Under the pieces are notes generated by a model. It was not told the DNA's origin, did no database searches, and saw nothing but the letters and a program-made list of their open reading frames with translations. 64,000 nucleotides of DNA, from contig VDFB02270651.1 of assembly GCA_007258455.2 (NCBI GenBank), positions 702,609,360 to 702,673,359 on the forward strand. The letters are read 5' to 3'. Positions 1 through 10,754 of the stretch are shown here, piece by piece. Within the stretch, counting starts at the first letter, position 1. Every line of letters starts with the position of its first letter. The stretch comes from Sequoia sempervirens (Eukaryota > Streptophyta > Pinopsida > Cupressales > Cupressaceae). The position numbers and the translations under genes were made by a program.

Positions 1-74
1 GTATGTGTACATGGCTATTTGGTTAATACAAATATTTTTTATCGATGGTGTCCATATTTGCATTTTATAAATTC

Positions 75-335
75 ATGGTTCAATAGATATGAGTTACGTG
101 TATTCAAGTGTATACTTTACAATGTACGTGTATTCTTTGTGACTTACGTGTGTTCCAATGTATACTTTGTGACTTACGCGTTTTCATGCGTATACCTTGT
201 ATTCATGCATATACTTTGTATTAATTTGTGTATACTATGTATTCATGTGTATACTTCAAGGCATATGTGTTTGTGACTACTTGTGCTTCCCTTATTCACA
301 TGTACATGCTTGACTTATTCAAGTGTATACTTATT
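75..335. repeat. degenerate AT-rich minisatellite
   Basis: About a dozen imperfect copies of a roughly 20-bp motif of the type ATTCATGTGTATACTTTGT occur in a row, mixed with TTACGTGTATTC variants. The copies are diverged and no protein signal is seen on either strand. The short open frame across it is a by-product of the repeat. Confidence 0.5.
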
Positions 336-1618
336 AATTGGTTAGCCATAGCATTGATCATTGTTGTCCTTCATGGTTTGTCTTGAATAAATTAATTGAT
401 TGATGGTAAACAACTTTATCTAAAAGCAAAAAACATGTTTTCAATTGGTATTCTATGAAATGATTGATAAAAAGATTCCAATATATTTAATCCTTTGATT
501 GGAACAAGTCAATTAAGCAAAGGATACATAAGAATTTTTCTTTTAGATTAGCAATGCATGGAAGTTTCAAAAAGTATCCTTGATATTACAAAAAGATATG
601 TGTTTATACACTTCAATTGTGCACTCACCCTTTGGTTCTTTGAAAGAAAAATCTTCCTATGCCATTGTTACACTGCACAGGTAAACTAGATTTTGTATTG
701 TGGAGCTATATTAAGCTACCACTCTCAAGACCAATGTAACAATGATGCAAAATAATGTTTGAGACTGCAAGAAAACATCAAAATGGCTAGTGTACTAAAC
801 AAATTCTTATGATTTATGAAGAATGCTGATAACTCTACTCAGTTGGCTTATTTTTTTAAAATCACACAAATTGAACCCTAGCATCAATAGACTCTATATA
901 TCAAGCTACCACAATTCAAGTTTCAAGGATGAATATTTATCATGCATGTTTTAAATGGCATTCAAGTTTATGGTGGTTTTTTTGTTTATATGATATTATG
1001 TGATATTCTAATCCTAATGCATGCTTGTAGGCTGCATATATATATATATATATTTTGTTTTTACATGATTTTTGTACCAACGAACCCAAAACGAACTGAA
1101 CACCCCTCCAAAAAAATTTGGCCTAACCGGCGAATTGAAAACCCGAACCCGAACCTGATCCTCATAACCTATTCCAACACTCTTCATTCTTCCTGCACAA
1201 ACTTAATTGACCACCAAATTATACTGTCTCTTGACTTTACCCACTTTTACTCCCTCAAACATCTCTTTTTCATTCAAAACCCCTGTTTTCCCAACTACGA
1301 CATCATGGCATAACATACTTTTTGACCTCCCCTATCCTTACAGACCTTTTGAACACATCAAACTCCACAACCTCACCCTATTTCCAACCCATTCTAACTT
1401 ATTTTCAAGCAATTTCTTCTTTTCGCCTCTTCTAGCCTTGCTTTTAAGGGGCCTCAATTCTGAATTTTCAATAGGGGCAGCGTTAGTAATCTCTTCCAAT
1501 GCCTTTATCAATGCTATTTTATTATTCCTACTCCCTATCCTACTTACATCAGACCCATATCACCAAGACACATCCTGAACAATAGGTGGAATGACCTATT
1601 TCAACATATTACATTCGA
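336..1618. other. gene-free filler
   Basis: I see no gene here. There is a short (TA)n run near 1034-1053 and a patch of CCCGAACC-type repeats near 1150. Open frames in the C/T-rich part at 1200-1578 have no recognisable domain and show low-complexity Leu/Pro/Ser/Phe composition. Confidence 0.5.
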
Positions 1619-3757
1619 ACCCTTAAGGGATTGATCTGGTTGAACGTAGCTCATAGCGATTCCATGTGTTTGGGTGTGAAAGAGGACCATTCCTAGCATA
1701 AAAATGCATATTTAGATGCTTTGGAACAATTCTTTTGGTCACACAAGTTGCATAATGAAAGTTGCACCACTTTGCAACTTTCCACTTCTTACATTTGACA
1801 CTTTTTCCATCAACTGAAAAATTGGACACCATAGGAAAACCACTCTGAGATAACAAAAATTGAGAGAGGTTATTGTAGAGGGGTCCAACATGATCCCATA
1901 GGATTAGAGTATAAGTTTCTAAGTGTCACAGTATCCAAGTAACAACATGCTGAAGTTTGCAGCCATTTTGCACTTTGGACCCTTAAGGGATCGATCTGAT
2001 TGAACGTAGCTTGGAGCGACTCCGCATGTTTGGGTATAAAAGAGGACCATGCCTAGCATAAACATACCTATTTTGATGTGTTGGAACAATTCATTTGGTC
2101 ACATGAGTTGTAGAACGAAAGTTGCATCACTTTGCAACTTTCTGCTACTTGTATTTGACATTTTTTCCATCAACTAAAAACTATACACCACAGGAAAACC
2201 ACTCCGAGATAACAAAAACTGAGAGAGGTTATTGTAGAGGGGTCCAACACAATCCCATATGATTAGACGAGAAGTTTCTAAGCATCACGGTATTCGATTA
2301 ACAACATGGTAAAGTTTGCAGCCATTTTGCACTTTGGACCCTTAAAGAATTGATCTGGTTGAACATAGCTCGAAGTGATTCCGCATGTTTGGGTGCAAAA
2401 GAGGACCATGTCTGGTGTAAAAATACCTATTCGTATGCATTGAAACAATTCGTTTGGTCACATGAGTTGCAGAACAAAAGTTGCACCACTTTGCAACTTT
2501 TCACTACTTGCATTTGACACTTTTTCCATCAACTAAAAATTGGACACCACAGGAAAACCACTCTGAGATAACATAAACCGAGAGAGGTTATTCTAGAGGG
2601 TCCTAGCACAATCCCATAGGATCAGACAAGAATTTTCTAAGCATCATGGTATTTGAGTAACAACATGCTGATGTTTGCAACCATTTTGCACTTTGGACCC
2701 TTAAGGAATCGATTTGGTTGAACATAGCTGAAAGAAATTTCACGTGTTTGGGTGCTAAAGAGGACCATGCCTAGCATAAACATACATATTTGGATGAGTT
2801 GGAACAATTCGTTTGGTCACACGAGTTGTAGAACAAAAGTTGCAGCACTTTGCAACTTTTCATTGCTTGCATTTGACACTTTTTCCATCAACTAAAAATT
2901 GGACACCACAAGAAAACCACTTTGAGATAACAAAAAATGAGAGAGGTTATTAAAGAGGGGCCCAACATGATCTCATAGGATCATATGAGAAGTTTTTAAG
3001 TGTCACGGTATGTAAGTAACAATATGCTGAAGTTTTCAGCCATTTTGCACTTTGGACCCTTAAGGAATCGATCTGGTTGAACATAGCTCAGAGTGATTCC
3101 GTATGTTTGGGTGCAAAAGAGGACCATTACTAGTGTAAACATACCTATTAAGATGCATTGGAATAGTTTATTTGGTCACATGAGTTGTAGAACGAAAGTT
3201 GCACCACTTTGCAACTTTCCACTACTTGTATTTGACACTTTTTCTATCAACTGAAAACTGGACACCACAGGAAAACCACTCTGAGATAACAAAAACTGAG
3301 AGAGGTTATTGTAGAGGGGCCCAACAAAATCCCATAGAATTAGACAATAAGTTTCTATGCCTCATGGTATCCGAGTAACAACATGTTGAAGTTTGCAGCC
3401 ATTTTGCACTTTGGACCCTTAAGGGATCAATCTGGTTGAACGTAGCTTAGAGTGATTCTGCGTGTTTGGGTACAAAAGAGGGCCATGCCTAGTAGAAACA
3501 TACCTATTCAGATGCATTGGAATCATTCATTTGGTCACACAAGTTGCAGAATGAAAGTTGCACCACTTTGCAACTTTCCAATGCTTGCATTTGACACTTT
3601 TTCCATCAACTAAAAATTGGATACCATAGGAAAACCACTCCGAGATTAAAAAAACTGAGAGGTGTGATTGTAGACAGCCCCAACATGATCCTATAGGTTC
3701 ATACAAATATTTCATAAGTACCATGGTATCCAAGTAATACCCCATCAAAGATTGCTA
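1619..3757. repeat. 359-bp satellite array, six units
   Basis: Units start with CCCTTAAGG-type sequence at 1620, 1980, 2339, 2698, 3057 and 3416, so the period is 360, 359, 359, 359 and 359 bp. The sixth unit lacks about the last 40 bp and joins the SPT16 fragment. Units differ by scattered substitutions, not blocks. Each contains a hairpin (AAAGTTGCA, 6-nt loop, TGCAACTTT) followed directly by a CACTACTT-like motif. Short frames on the minus strand are not credible genes. This is tandem satellite-type DNA, either a small dispersed array or the edge of a larger one. Confidence 0.93.
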
Positions 3758-4172
3758 CCGTTTGAAAGGAACTCCATGAAAACCAAGCTCTTTAAATGGT
3801 ATATCAAACTCTAGTTCAAAATATTTTAGATGAGGCTGCCCCCATAGCTCTCTTACTTGCTTAGACAATCCTTGAAACTCTATATTGATTTTATTTTTCC
3901 TGTCCCTCTCTTGTTGTTCTTCCTCAATTTCATTAGGATCATACATTGACCTTCTTGCCCCTCCTAAAGTTTGGACCACATCCATTACCTCCACATAAAA
4001 CTAGACATCCTTGGTCTTCTTGGTTCCCATGCCTTTATATGGTTATGCAAATGAAAATGAAGCAAAGTAATCATCTCCTTCTTCGCTGGTTGGAATAATG
4101 AATGCTTAATGTTTTGATATATGATGTCAGCTCTCTCTTCTACTTTCATGGTTGAATACTGAAATCTTAAGT
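3757..4172 (-). pseudogene. SPT16: SPT16 (FACT complex subunit) fragment, broken
   Basis: SPT16 is the large subunit of the FACT histone chaperone, a nuclear complex that handles H2A-H2B during transcription and replication. Read on the minus strand, about 140 codons match the middle domain just before the Rtt106-like region. Diagnostic pieces are NIKHSLFQPAKKEMITLLHF, FYVEVMDVVQTLGG, YDPNEIEEEQQERDRKNKIN and LGFHGVPFK. A small frameshift after HLHNHI and a TAG at the position of a conserved Gln (about 4000) break the frame. Nothing upstream or downstream of this segment of the protein is present. One edge runs into the satellite and the other into the copia reverse transcriptase tail near TTGTCTGCAAAG. 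It is a captured or duplicated fragment, not a functional gene. The family identification is firm; the route of capture is unknown. Confidence 0.9.
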
Positions 4173-5156
4173 TTCGGTTGTCTGCAAAGTTCAAAATGAA
4201 AGATCTTGGTGTAGCAAGGTATATTCTGGGAATGGAAATAACCAGGGATAGGAAGAGTAGAAAGCTTTGGCTCAGTCAGAGTAAGTATGTTAAGACTATT
4301 CTAGAGAGATTTTGTATGAATGATTGCAAGCAGCTAGTTGTTCTAGTTTTGCAGGGAATGAAGCTATCTGTTGAAGACTGTCCAAAATCTCCTACTGGGA
4401 TGGAGGACATGACCAGTGTACCTTATGTTAGTGTGGTTGGCAGTCTTATGTATGCAATGGTCTATACAAGGCCATAAATTTTCCAAGTAGTGGGAGTACT
4501 TAGTCAGTTTATGGCTAATCCTGGAAGGACACATTGGGATGTTGTGAAGAGAGTGTTTAGATATTTGAAGGGAACTTCAGAATATGCTTTATGTTACCAT
4601 GGGAACTTGGTTGAATCATAGAGGACTCTCAATATTCGAGGCTATGTGGATTCTGATTGGGTAGGGGACATTGACAACAGAAGATCCACTAGTGGAGATA
4701 CTTTCATGTTGAATGGTGGTGTACTTAGTTAGATGAGTAAGCGGCAGGCTGTAGTCGCTTTGTCCACTACAGAGGCATAATACATGGCAGCAACACACGC
4801 CTATAAAGAAATAATCTGGTTAAAACATTTGTGTTCTAAGATTGGTTTTGATGTAGGGAAAATAAAAATTTATTGTGACAGTCAGAGTGCTATTTGTTTG
4901 GCAAAGAATCCTACTTTCCATGCCAGGTCAAAACATATAGATGTACAGTATCATTTTGTATGAGATATGGTGGAGGATGGAAAGGTCTCTATAGAAAAAG
5001 TGGATACTCTAGAGAATGTTGCAGATGCATTGACGAAGCCAGTGAGCACAGACAAGTTCAGGTGGTGTGCCAATTTTATGGGCCTCAGTGCCCATGAATT
5101 TCAGTAGTTTTGTTGTGCTTTGGAGGTGCCTGTGTGATATTTGTCAAGTGGGAGAT
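4173..5156 (+). pseudogene. Ty1/copia 3' internal fragment (RT end and RNase H)
   Basis: This encodes the C-terminal part of a copia polyprotein. It enters the reverse transcriptase after the YVDD motif (MKDLGVARYILGMEI), continues through SVVGSLMYAM and ends with the RNase H region (STTEA, HIDVQYHF, KVDTLENVADAL). It is collinear with, and very similar to, 9788-10754 of the neighbouring element. The frame has several stops, including TAA after the conserved TRP near 4477 and TAA in place of Glu in the RNase H STTEAE motif. The 5' part (LTR, gag, protease, integrase, most of RT) is absent and replaced by the SPT16 fragment. It runs into a polypurine tract and then into the LTR at 5157. Confidence 0.92.
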
Positions 5157-6584
5157 TGTTGGAATATTGTGCCTCAATCTCATAGGTTGAAACCTATGAA
5201 AGAGCAAAGTCGGTGTGACATACTTTCTGTCTGGTCGACTAGCAGTTGTGCAACCTTGTGAAATGTTAAGGTCATTGAGACCATGTTGATGACTTGCCGA
5301 CTGGAGCTATCGATGTGATTCACTGTCTTCGGTGTAACCCTCTGCCGAGTGAGTTGGTCTAGCTGACAGGCCATTCTTATCGGATGTTGGGGAGACTCTA
5401 GGCGACAAGTAGTTTCAGGGAGAGGCATGAAGACTTGGTAAGAACTCTTGGTGACGGATGGTGTCTCGCCGACAACTTTACACTCGGAGTCATCGGGGAG
5501 ACACTTGAACACTTCGGTATGAAGTCTTAGTGATGGGTGTTTGTCTCGCCGATGCTTTGGCTATTGTCGATATGACTCATGGCGAAAGGAGGTCTCAGGG
5601 TAACTTGGAGGCTTTCAGTAAGAACTCTTGCTGATAGTTGGTTCTCTCGCCAATGGGTATGAACATCAGTGTGACCTCTTGGCGAGAGCGGTAAGTCTCA
5701 TGAACAGTAGGACATTTTGGTGTAGCATGCAAGACTCGGTATGATCTCTTGGTGAATAACGATAGTCTCACTGATGGGAATGCTAATGTCTAAGTGACCT
5801 TTGAACATCGGTATGATCTCTCATCAACTAGCGATTGTCTTGGTGATAATGATACATGTGATGGATATCGGTATGATGTCTTGGCGACAAGGGGAAGTCT
5901 GATCGACAGTTTGTGAACTCGGTATAATGTCTTGCCGATGGTGAGGACTCTTGGCGATAACTACAATTGGGTCTTGTGGCATTGGGGAGACACGGTATGT
6001 GTCTCACCGACATGTGAACACAGGTTGAACATTGTTGACCAATTGGAAGACTATCCTATGTGGTGTGTCTTCAACCAATTAGAGAAGCCGAATGGGAACC
6101 ATTGGAAGTTAGTCTGTTGTGGCCGTTCTATGAGGAAGTTCAACAGATAGGGATGACATGGATATACTCTGCAATTTTAGATGATGTTCAGTTTGATGAG
6201 CAGTTGGATGAATGGTTGGATGAAAAATTTGATGAGTGATCAGTGTGAATTCAATTATGAGAGTTGTAATTTGAATGTTTTGTACAAGGTTGATCAAGGA
6301 TTATGCTGCTATAAATTGACATTAGAAAGATAAATCTAATCTTTGTATGTAATTTCCATTACTGTAATAGAAAGGGGCTTTTCTTGGTGTGGTGGGTTTT
6401 TCTCCTGTAAGGGTTTTCCCATGTAAATCTGGTGTTCATCTGTGCATGTTCATTTCTCTGTTTCTACTATTTTTTTCAAGTGTATCTTAATTGGACTGTA
6501 ATTGAAAATTTAAAAGTATCTCTACATTCTTCCCTGAGGTTTTGATGTTAGGAGAGTTGTTTCCACACCATATCTTTCCTTACA
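5157..6584 (+). repeat. copia LTR shared by two tandem elements
   Basis: The 1,428-bp LTR has TG...CA ends. It is the 5' LTR of the element to the right and the 3' LTR of the partial element to the left, because the same RNase H end and AAGTGGGAGAT polypurine tract precede it. The U3-like part (about 5270-6000) is built from degenerate repeats combining CGGTATGA, CTCTTGGCGA and CTCGCCGA, roughly every 55-65 bp. Confidence 0.93.
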
Positions 6585-6586
6585 AG

Positions 6587-6598
6587 TGGTATCAGAGC
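6587..6598 (+). other. primer-binding site, tRNA-iMet type
   Basis: TGGTATCAGAGC lies two bases after the LTR end. It is the standard plant initiator-Met tRNA primer-binding site for minus-strand DNA synthesis. Confidence 0.95.
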
Positions 6599-6699
6599 CT
6601 GGCCAGTTGTGTTATCCTTGTGGGTATGTTGGATTTTTTGTGTCAATTCTGTTCAGTGGGAGTCTTGTAGAAGTTTGGTAATTCGAATTATAGGTTAAG

Positions 6700-7518
6700 A
6701 TGGCAAGCACGTCAAGAAAGATTGAAATTGAGAAATTCAATGGAAGCAATTTTGAGTTGTGTAAACTTAAAATGGGAGATCTGTTGGTTGATTGTGATCT
6801 TTGGATTGCTGTGTTTGGAATGAAGCCTACAGGCATGAAGCAAGAAGATTGGGACCTTGTAGATAGAAAATCAAAGGGGCTGATAAGGCTCTATTTAGTA
6901 GACTCTATTTTTCTAAATGTTCATGAAAAAAAGACTGCATCTTCCTTGTGGAAAAGACTGGCAGCTATTTATCAGGGCAAGTCCTTGGTGAATAAATTTT
7001 TCTTAAGGAAGAAGTACTCTTTGAGAATGTAGGAAGGAGGGTATGTTGCTGATCATTTGAACGCATTCAACATGTTTATTGCATAGTTAACATTTGTGGG
7101 TGTGAAGATTGATGAAGAAGATCGTTGTATGCTATTATTATGTTCTTTGCCAGATTCTTGGGATCACCTGGTGATGGCTATTGGGAGTACGACATCCACT
7201 TTTAAGATGGAAAATATTGTTGCTTCTTTGTTATCAGAAGAGATGAGAAAGAAATCTTCTGAGATGGCGAAGGAGGCTCTTGCTGTTAGAGGCAGATCGA
7301 AAGAAAAAGGCAAGAAGAAAGACAAGAAGTCCAAATCCAAATCAGAAGGGAGATCAAAGTCTCCTGGCAAGAAGTCCAAGGTGAAGTGCTGGAATTGTGG
7401 GCAACCTAGTCATGTCCGAAAGGATTGTAAAGAGGAGAAAAAGAAGAAGAAGTATTCTTTTGACAATGATTCTTCTCAGAGTGATGCAAAAGTCTTCATT
7501 GCAGCCTTGGCTACATAG
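6700..7518 (+). pseudogene. copia gag (capsid and zinc knuckle), broken
   Basis: This encodes the structural Gag part of the polyprotein. The start is ATG at 6700, reading MASTSRKIEIEKFNGSNFEL, which has the usual copia Gag opening 'KFNG.NF'. The body carries the UBN2-type capsid region. A basic Lys/Ser stretch follows, then a CCHC zinc knuckle, CWNCGQPSHVRKDC (about 7387-7428). The frame is the same throughout but is cut by TAG at 7030, TAG at 7084 and TAG at 7516. It continues in frame into the protease. Confidence 0.93.
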
Positions 7519-8046
7519 GCATCAGATGATGTATGACTGATTGATTTTGGAGCATCTTTCCACAGGACATCTCATAGAGACTGGTTCACGAAGTATGAAA
7601 AATACAATGGTGGAAAGGTGTATTTGGCAAGTGATTCATCTTTGGAAATAGTTGGCCATGGAAGAGTCAGAATTCAATTCCCTGATGGAAGAGTGAAGGG
7701 AATGAATGATATAATGCATATACCAGGTCTGGCTCGAAATCTACTTTCTGTTAGTATGCTGAATGATATTGGAGTGCAAGTCAAGTTCTCTGGAAATGGT
7801 TGCAAGATGACTAGAGGCTCAATGGTGCTAGCAAGGGGTGCTCATATTGGTACCTTGTATAAGCTGGATGCACATGTTGTTCAATGCAATAGTGTCTCTG
7901 CAAAGTCACAGAAAGCTACTCATGGAGGAAAAGAGGAAAAATTTCTTGATAGTGTAAACTCTATGGAAGTTAAACTTCCAGCAAAAAAGACTATGCTCTG
8001 GCATCATAGGCTAGGCCACATTGGTGAGAAAGGTTTAAAAATTTGA
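7519..8046 (+). pseudogene. copia protease and GAG-pre-integrase region, broken
   Basis: This follows gag in the same frame. A TGA interrupts the start where Trp is expected. The aspartic protease active-site triad reads D-F-G-A-S (usually DSGAS), so the residue after the catalytic Asp is changed. Downstream are the family motifs GMNDIMHIPGLARNLLSVSML and, near the end, LWHHRLGHIGEKGL, the His-containing GAG-pre-integrase signature. It ends at TGA 8044, where the next domain is in another frame. Confidence 0.9.
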
Positions 8047-8907
8047 AGAATAAAAACCTGGTTGAGGGGCTTGAAGATTGTAACCTCAAATTCGAGTTTT
8101 GTGAACCTTGTATATATGGTAAACATCACCGTGTTTCATTTTATTCCAGTCCTCACAAATCTTTTGGTTTGCTTGATTATATACATTATGATGTTTTTGG
8201 TCTAGTGAATGTTCCTTCTTTGTCTAAGTCAAGGTACTATGTATCGTTCATTGATGATTATTCGAGAAGAACATTTGTTTATTTTTTGAAAAGTAAATCG
8301 AAGTGTTCGGTCGGTTTAAGGAATTTAAGAACCTTGTAGAAAATCAGACTAGAAGAAAAATAAAATGTTTAAGGACTGATAATGGTGGTGAATTTTTTTC
8401 GATGATTTTGAGAGGTACTGTAAAGATCATGGGATTAAAAGACATAAAACTACACCTTACACTCCGCAACAAAATGGAGTTGCAGAAAGGTTCAATAGGA
8501 CAGTGATGGAAAGAGCACAAAGTATGTTGAGCAGTGCTGGCTTGGAGGAGAAGTTCTGGGCTGAGGTAGTTGCTACAACATGTTACTTGATAAACTGTTC
8601 TCCTAATTCTGCTCTTGTTGAGAAAACACCTTTGGAAGCATGGTCTGGTAAGAAGCCCTCTTTGAGACACATTGGAGTCTTTGGCTATGAGACATATGCA
8701 CATGTGTCGTATGAGAAAAGATCTAAATTGGAGAACAAGGATGTCAAATATATTTTTATTGACTATAGTGCTGGCATAAAAAGATACAAGTTTTGGAATC
8801 CTAATACGGAGAAGGTTCTATACAACATAAGTGTTATCTTTCGTGAGCTGAAGCCTTCTACCTTGGATTTGCAGTTAGAGACAAAATCAGAAACAAAAAG
8901 GACGTAG
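8043..8907 (+). pseudogene. copia integrase, frameshifted
   Basis: This encodes the RNase H-fold integrase that would insert the cDNA. The zinc-binding end (CEPCIYGKHHR) and the core are present in three successive frames, so there are at least two frameshifts. The first core Asp sits in YDVFG, followed by FIDDYSR and LRTDNGGEF. The region with the catalytic Glu reads PQQNGVAERFNR in the frame between pieces, and FWAEVVATTCYLIN follows. The C-terminal part matches the plant copia family (GVFGYETYAHV). Confidence 0.92.
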
Positions 8908-9026
8908 TTGAAATTCCTCCGACACTAGATAAAGAGGAATTGAAAATTTAAAATACACCTGAAACTAAGGAGAGCTCAAGTAGTTCTGAGAGTTCTGATT
9001 AAGAAGAACAACCTCAGCCTCAACAA

Positions 9027-9850
9027 GTGAGGAGGTCAACTCGTGAAAGAAGGCAACCTGATAGGTATGGGTTTTCTTTGATAGATTCTACTTGTGCCTA
9101 TGTTTTAATTTCTAGCACTGATGAGCCTAGGACTATGAAAGAGGCATTTATAATGTCTGATTCAAACTCTTGGTTGGAAGCCATGAATGAAGAAATGGCA
9201 TCATTAGAAAAAAATGATACTTGGAGTTTGGTGCCCTTGCTTGAAGGAAGAAAAGTTGTGGGCTGCAAATGGGTATTTAAAAAGAAAATAGGTCTGGATG
9301 GCAGTGTGGAAAAATATAAGGCGAGGTTGGTTGCGAAGGGTTATTCCCAGGTAGAGGGAATTGATTATGGAGAAATTTTTTCTCCTATAGCTAAGCTGAC
9401 GTCCATTAGATTTCTTTTGTCACTTGCAACAGCGTATGACTTAGACATCGAACAAATGGATGTGAAGACAACATTTCTTCATGGTCATCTTGAAGAAGAG
9501 ATTTATATGTTTCAGCCTGAGCACTTTGTGGAAAAAGGTAAAGAAAGATTGGTTTGCAAGTTGAATAAATCTTTGTATGGGTTAAGTAGTCTCCTAGAAT
9601 GTGGTACCAGAAGTTTGACACTTTTGTTTTGTTATTGGGATTTGTAAGATAAAAATATGATCATTGCGTGTATTACAAAGCTGAAAGTGATCAAGTTCTT
9701 ATTATTTCTCTCTATGTTGATGATATGTTGTTCATAGGCAATAGTAAGTTAATGATTTTTGATCTTAAGTCTCAATTGTCTGCAAAGTTAGAAATGAAAG
9801 ATCATGGTGCAACAAGGTATATTCTGGGAATGGAAATAACTAGGGACTAG
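9027..9850 (+). pseudogene. copia reverse transcriptase, broken
   Basis: The polymerase domain opens with the copia motifs WLEAMNEEMASLEKNDTW, KWVFKKK, YKARLVAKGYSQ and QMDVKTTFLHG (usually DVKTAFLHG). A frameshift follows SLYGL near 9585. The catalytic YVDD motif is intact in SLYVDDMLFIG at about 9713-9740. The segment stops at TAG 9848-9850. It pairs with the collinear fragment at 4173-5156. Confidence 0.94.
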
Positions 9851-10704
9851 AAGAGTAGAAAGCTTTGGCTCAGTCAGAGTAAGTATGTTAAGACTGTTCT
9901 AGAGAGATTTTATATGAATGATTGCAAGCAGCTAGTTGTTCTAGTTTTGCAGGGAACGAAGCTATTTGTTGAAGACTATCCAAAATATCCTACTGGGATG
10001 GAGGACATGACCAGTGTACCTTATGTTAGTGTGGTTGGCAGTCTTATGTATGCAATGGTCTGTACAAGGCCAGACATTTCCCAAGTAGTGGGAGTAGTTA
10101 GTCGGTTTATGGCTAATTCTGGAAGGACACATTGGGATACTGTGAAAAGAGTGTTTAGATATTTGAAGGGCACTTCAGAATATGCTTTGTGTTACCATGG
10201 GAACTTGGTTGAATCATAGAGGACTCTCAATATTCGAGGCTATGTGGATTTTGATTGGGAAGGGGACATTGACAACAAAAGATCCACCAGTGGATATACT
10301 TTCATGTTGAATGGTGGTGCAGTTAGTTGGATGAGTAAGTGGCAGGCTGTAGTCGCTTTGTCCACTACAGAGGCATAATACATGGCAGCAACACACACCT
10401 TTAAAGAAGCAATCTGGTTAAAAATTTTGTGTTTTAACATTGGTTTTGATGTAGGGAAAATAACAATTTATTGTGATAGTCAGATTGCTATTTGTTTGGC
10501 AAAGAATCCTACTTTCCATGCCAGGACGAAACATATAGATGTACATTATCATTTTGTACGAGATATGGTGGAGGATGGAAAGGTCTCTATAGAAAAAGTG
10601 GATACTTTGGAGAATGTTGCAAATGCATTGATGAAGCCAGTGAGCACAGACAAGTTTAGGTGGTGTGCCAATTCGATGGGCCTTAGTGACCATGAATTTT
10701 TGTA
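9851..10704 (+). pseudogene. copia RT tail and RNase H, broken
   Basis: This continues the polymerase (VGSLMYAM, RPDISQVVGVVSRFM) into RNase H. A TAG lies after NLVES near 10217, and TAA replaces the Glu of the STTEAEY motif near 10376. The remainder is open and reads CDSQIAICLAKNP, HIDVHYHFVRDMV and NALMKPVSTDKF, the usual copia C terminus (normally ADALTK; here NALMK). The stop at 10703-10705 is followed by the polypurine tract. Confidence 0.92.
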
Positions 10705-10743
10705 GTTTTGTTGTGATCTGGAGGTGCCTATGTGATCTTCTTC

Positions 10744-10754
10744 AAGTGGGAGAT
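10744..10754 (+). other. copia polypurine tract
   Basis: AAGTGGGAGAT directly precedes the TGTTGG of the right LTR. This is the usual plus-strand primer position. The same tract precedes the LTR at 5157. Confidence 0.85.

Noticed and set aside
1207..1578. 123-residue frame in a C/T-rich region
   Set aside because: Low-complexity composition, two overlapping frames, no domain.
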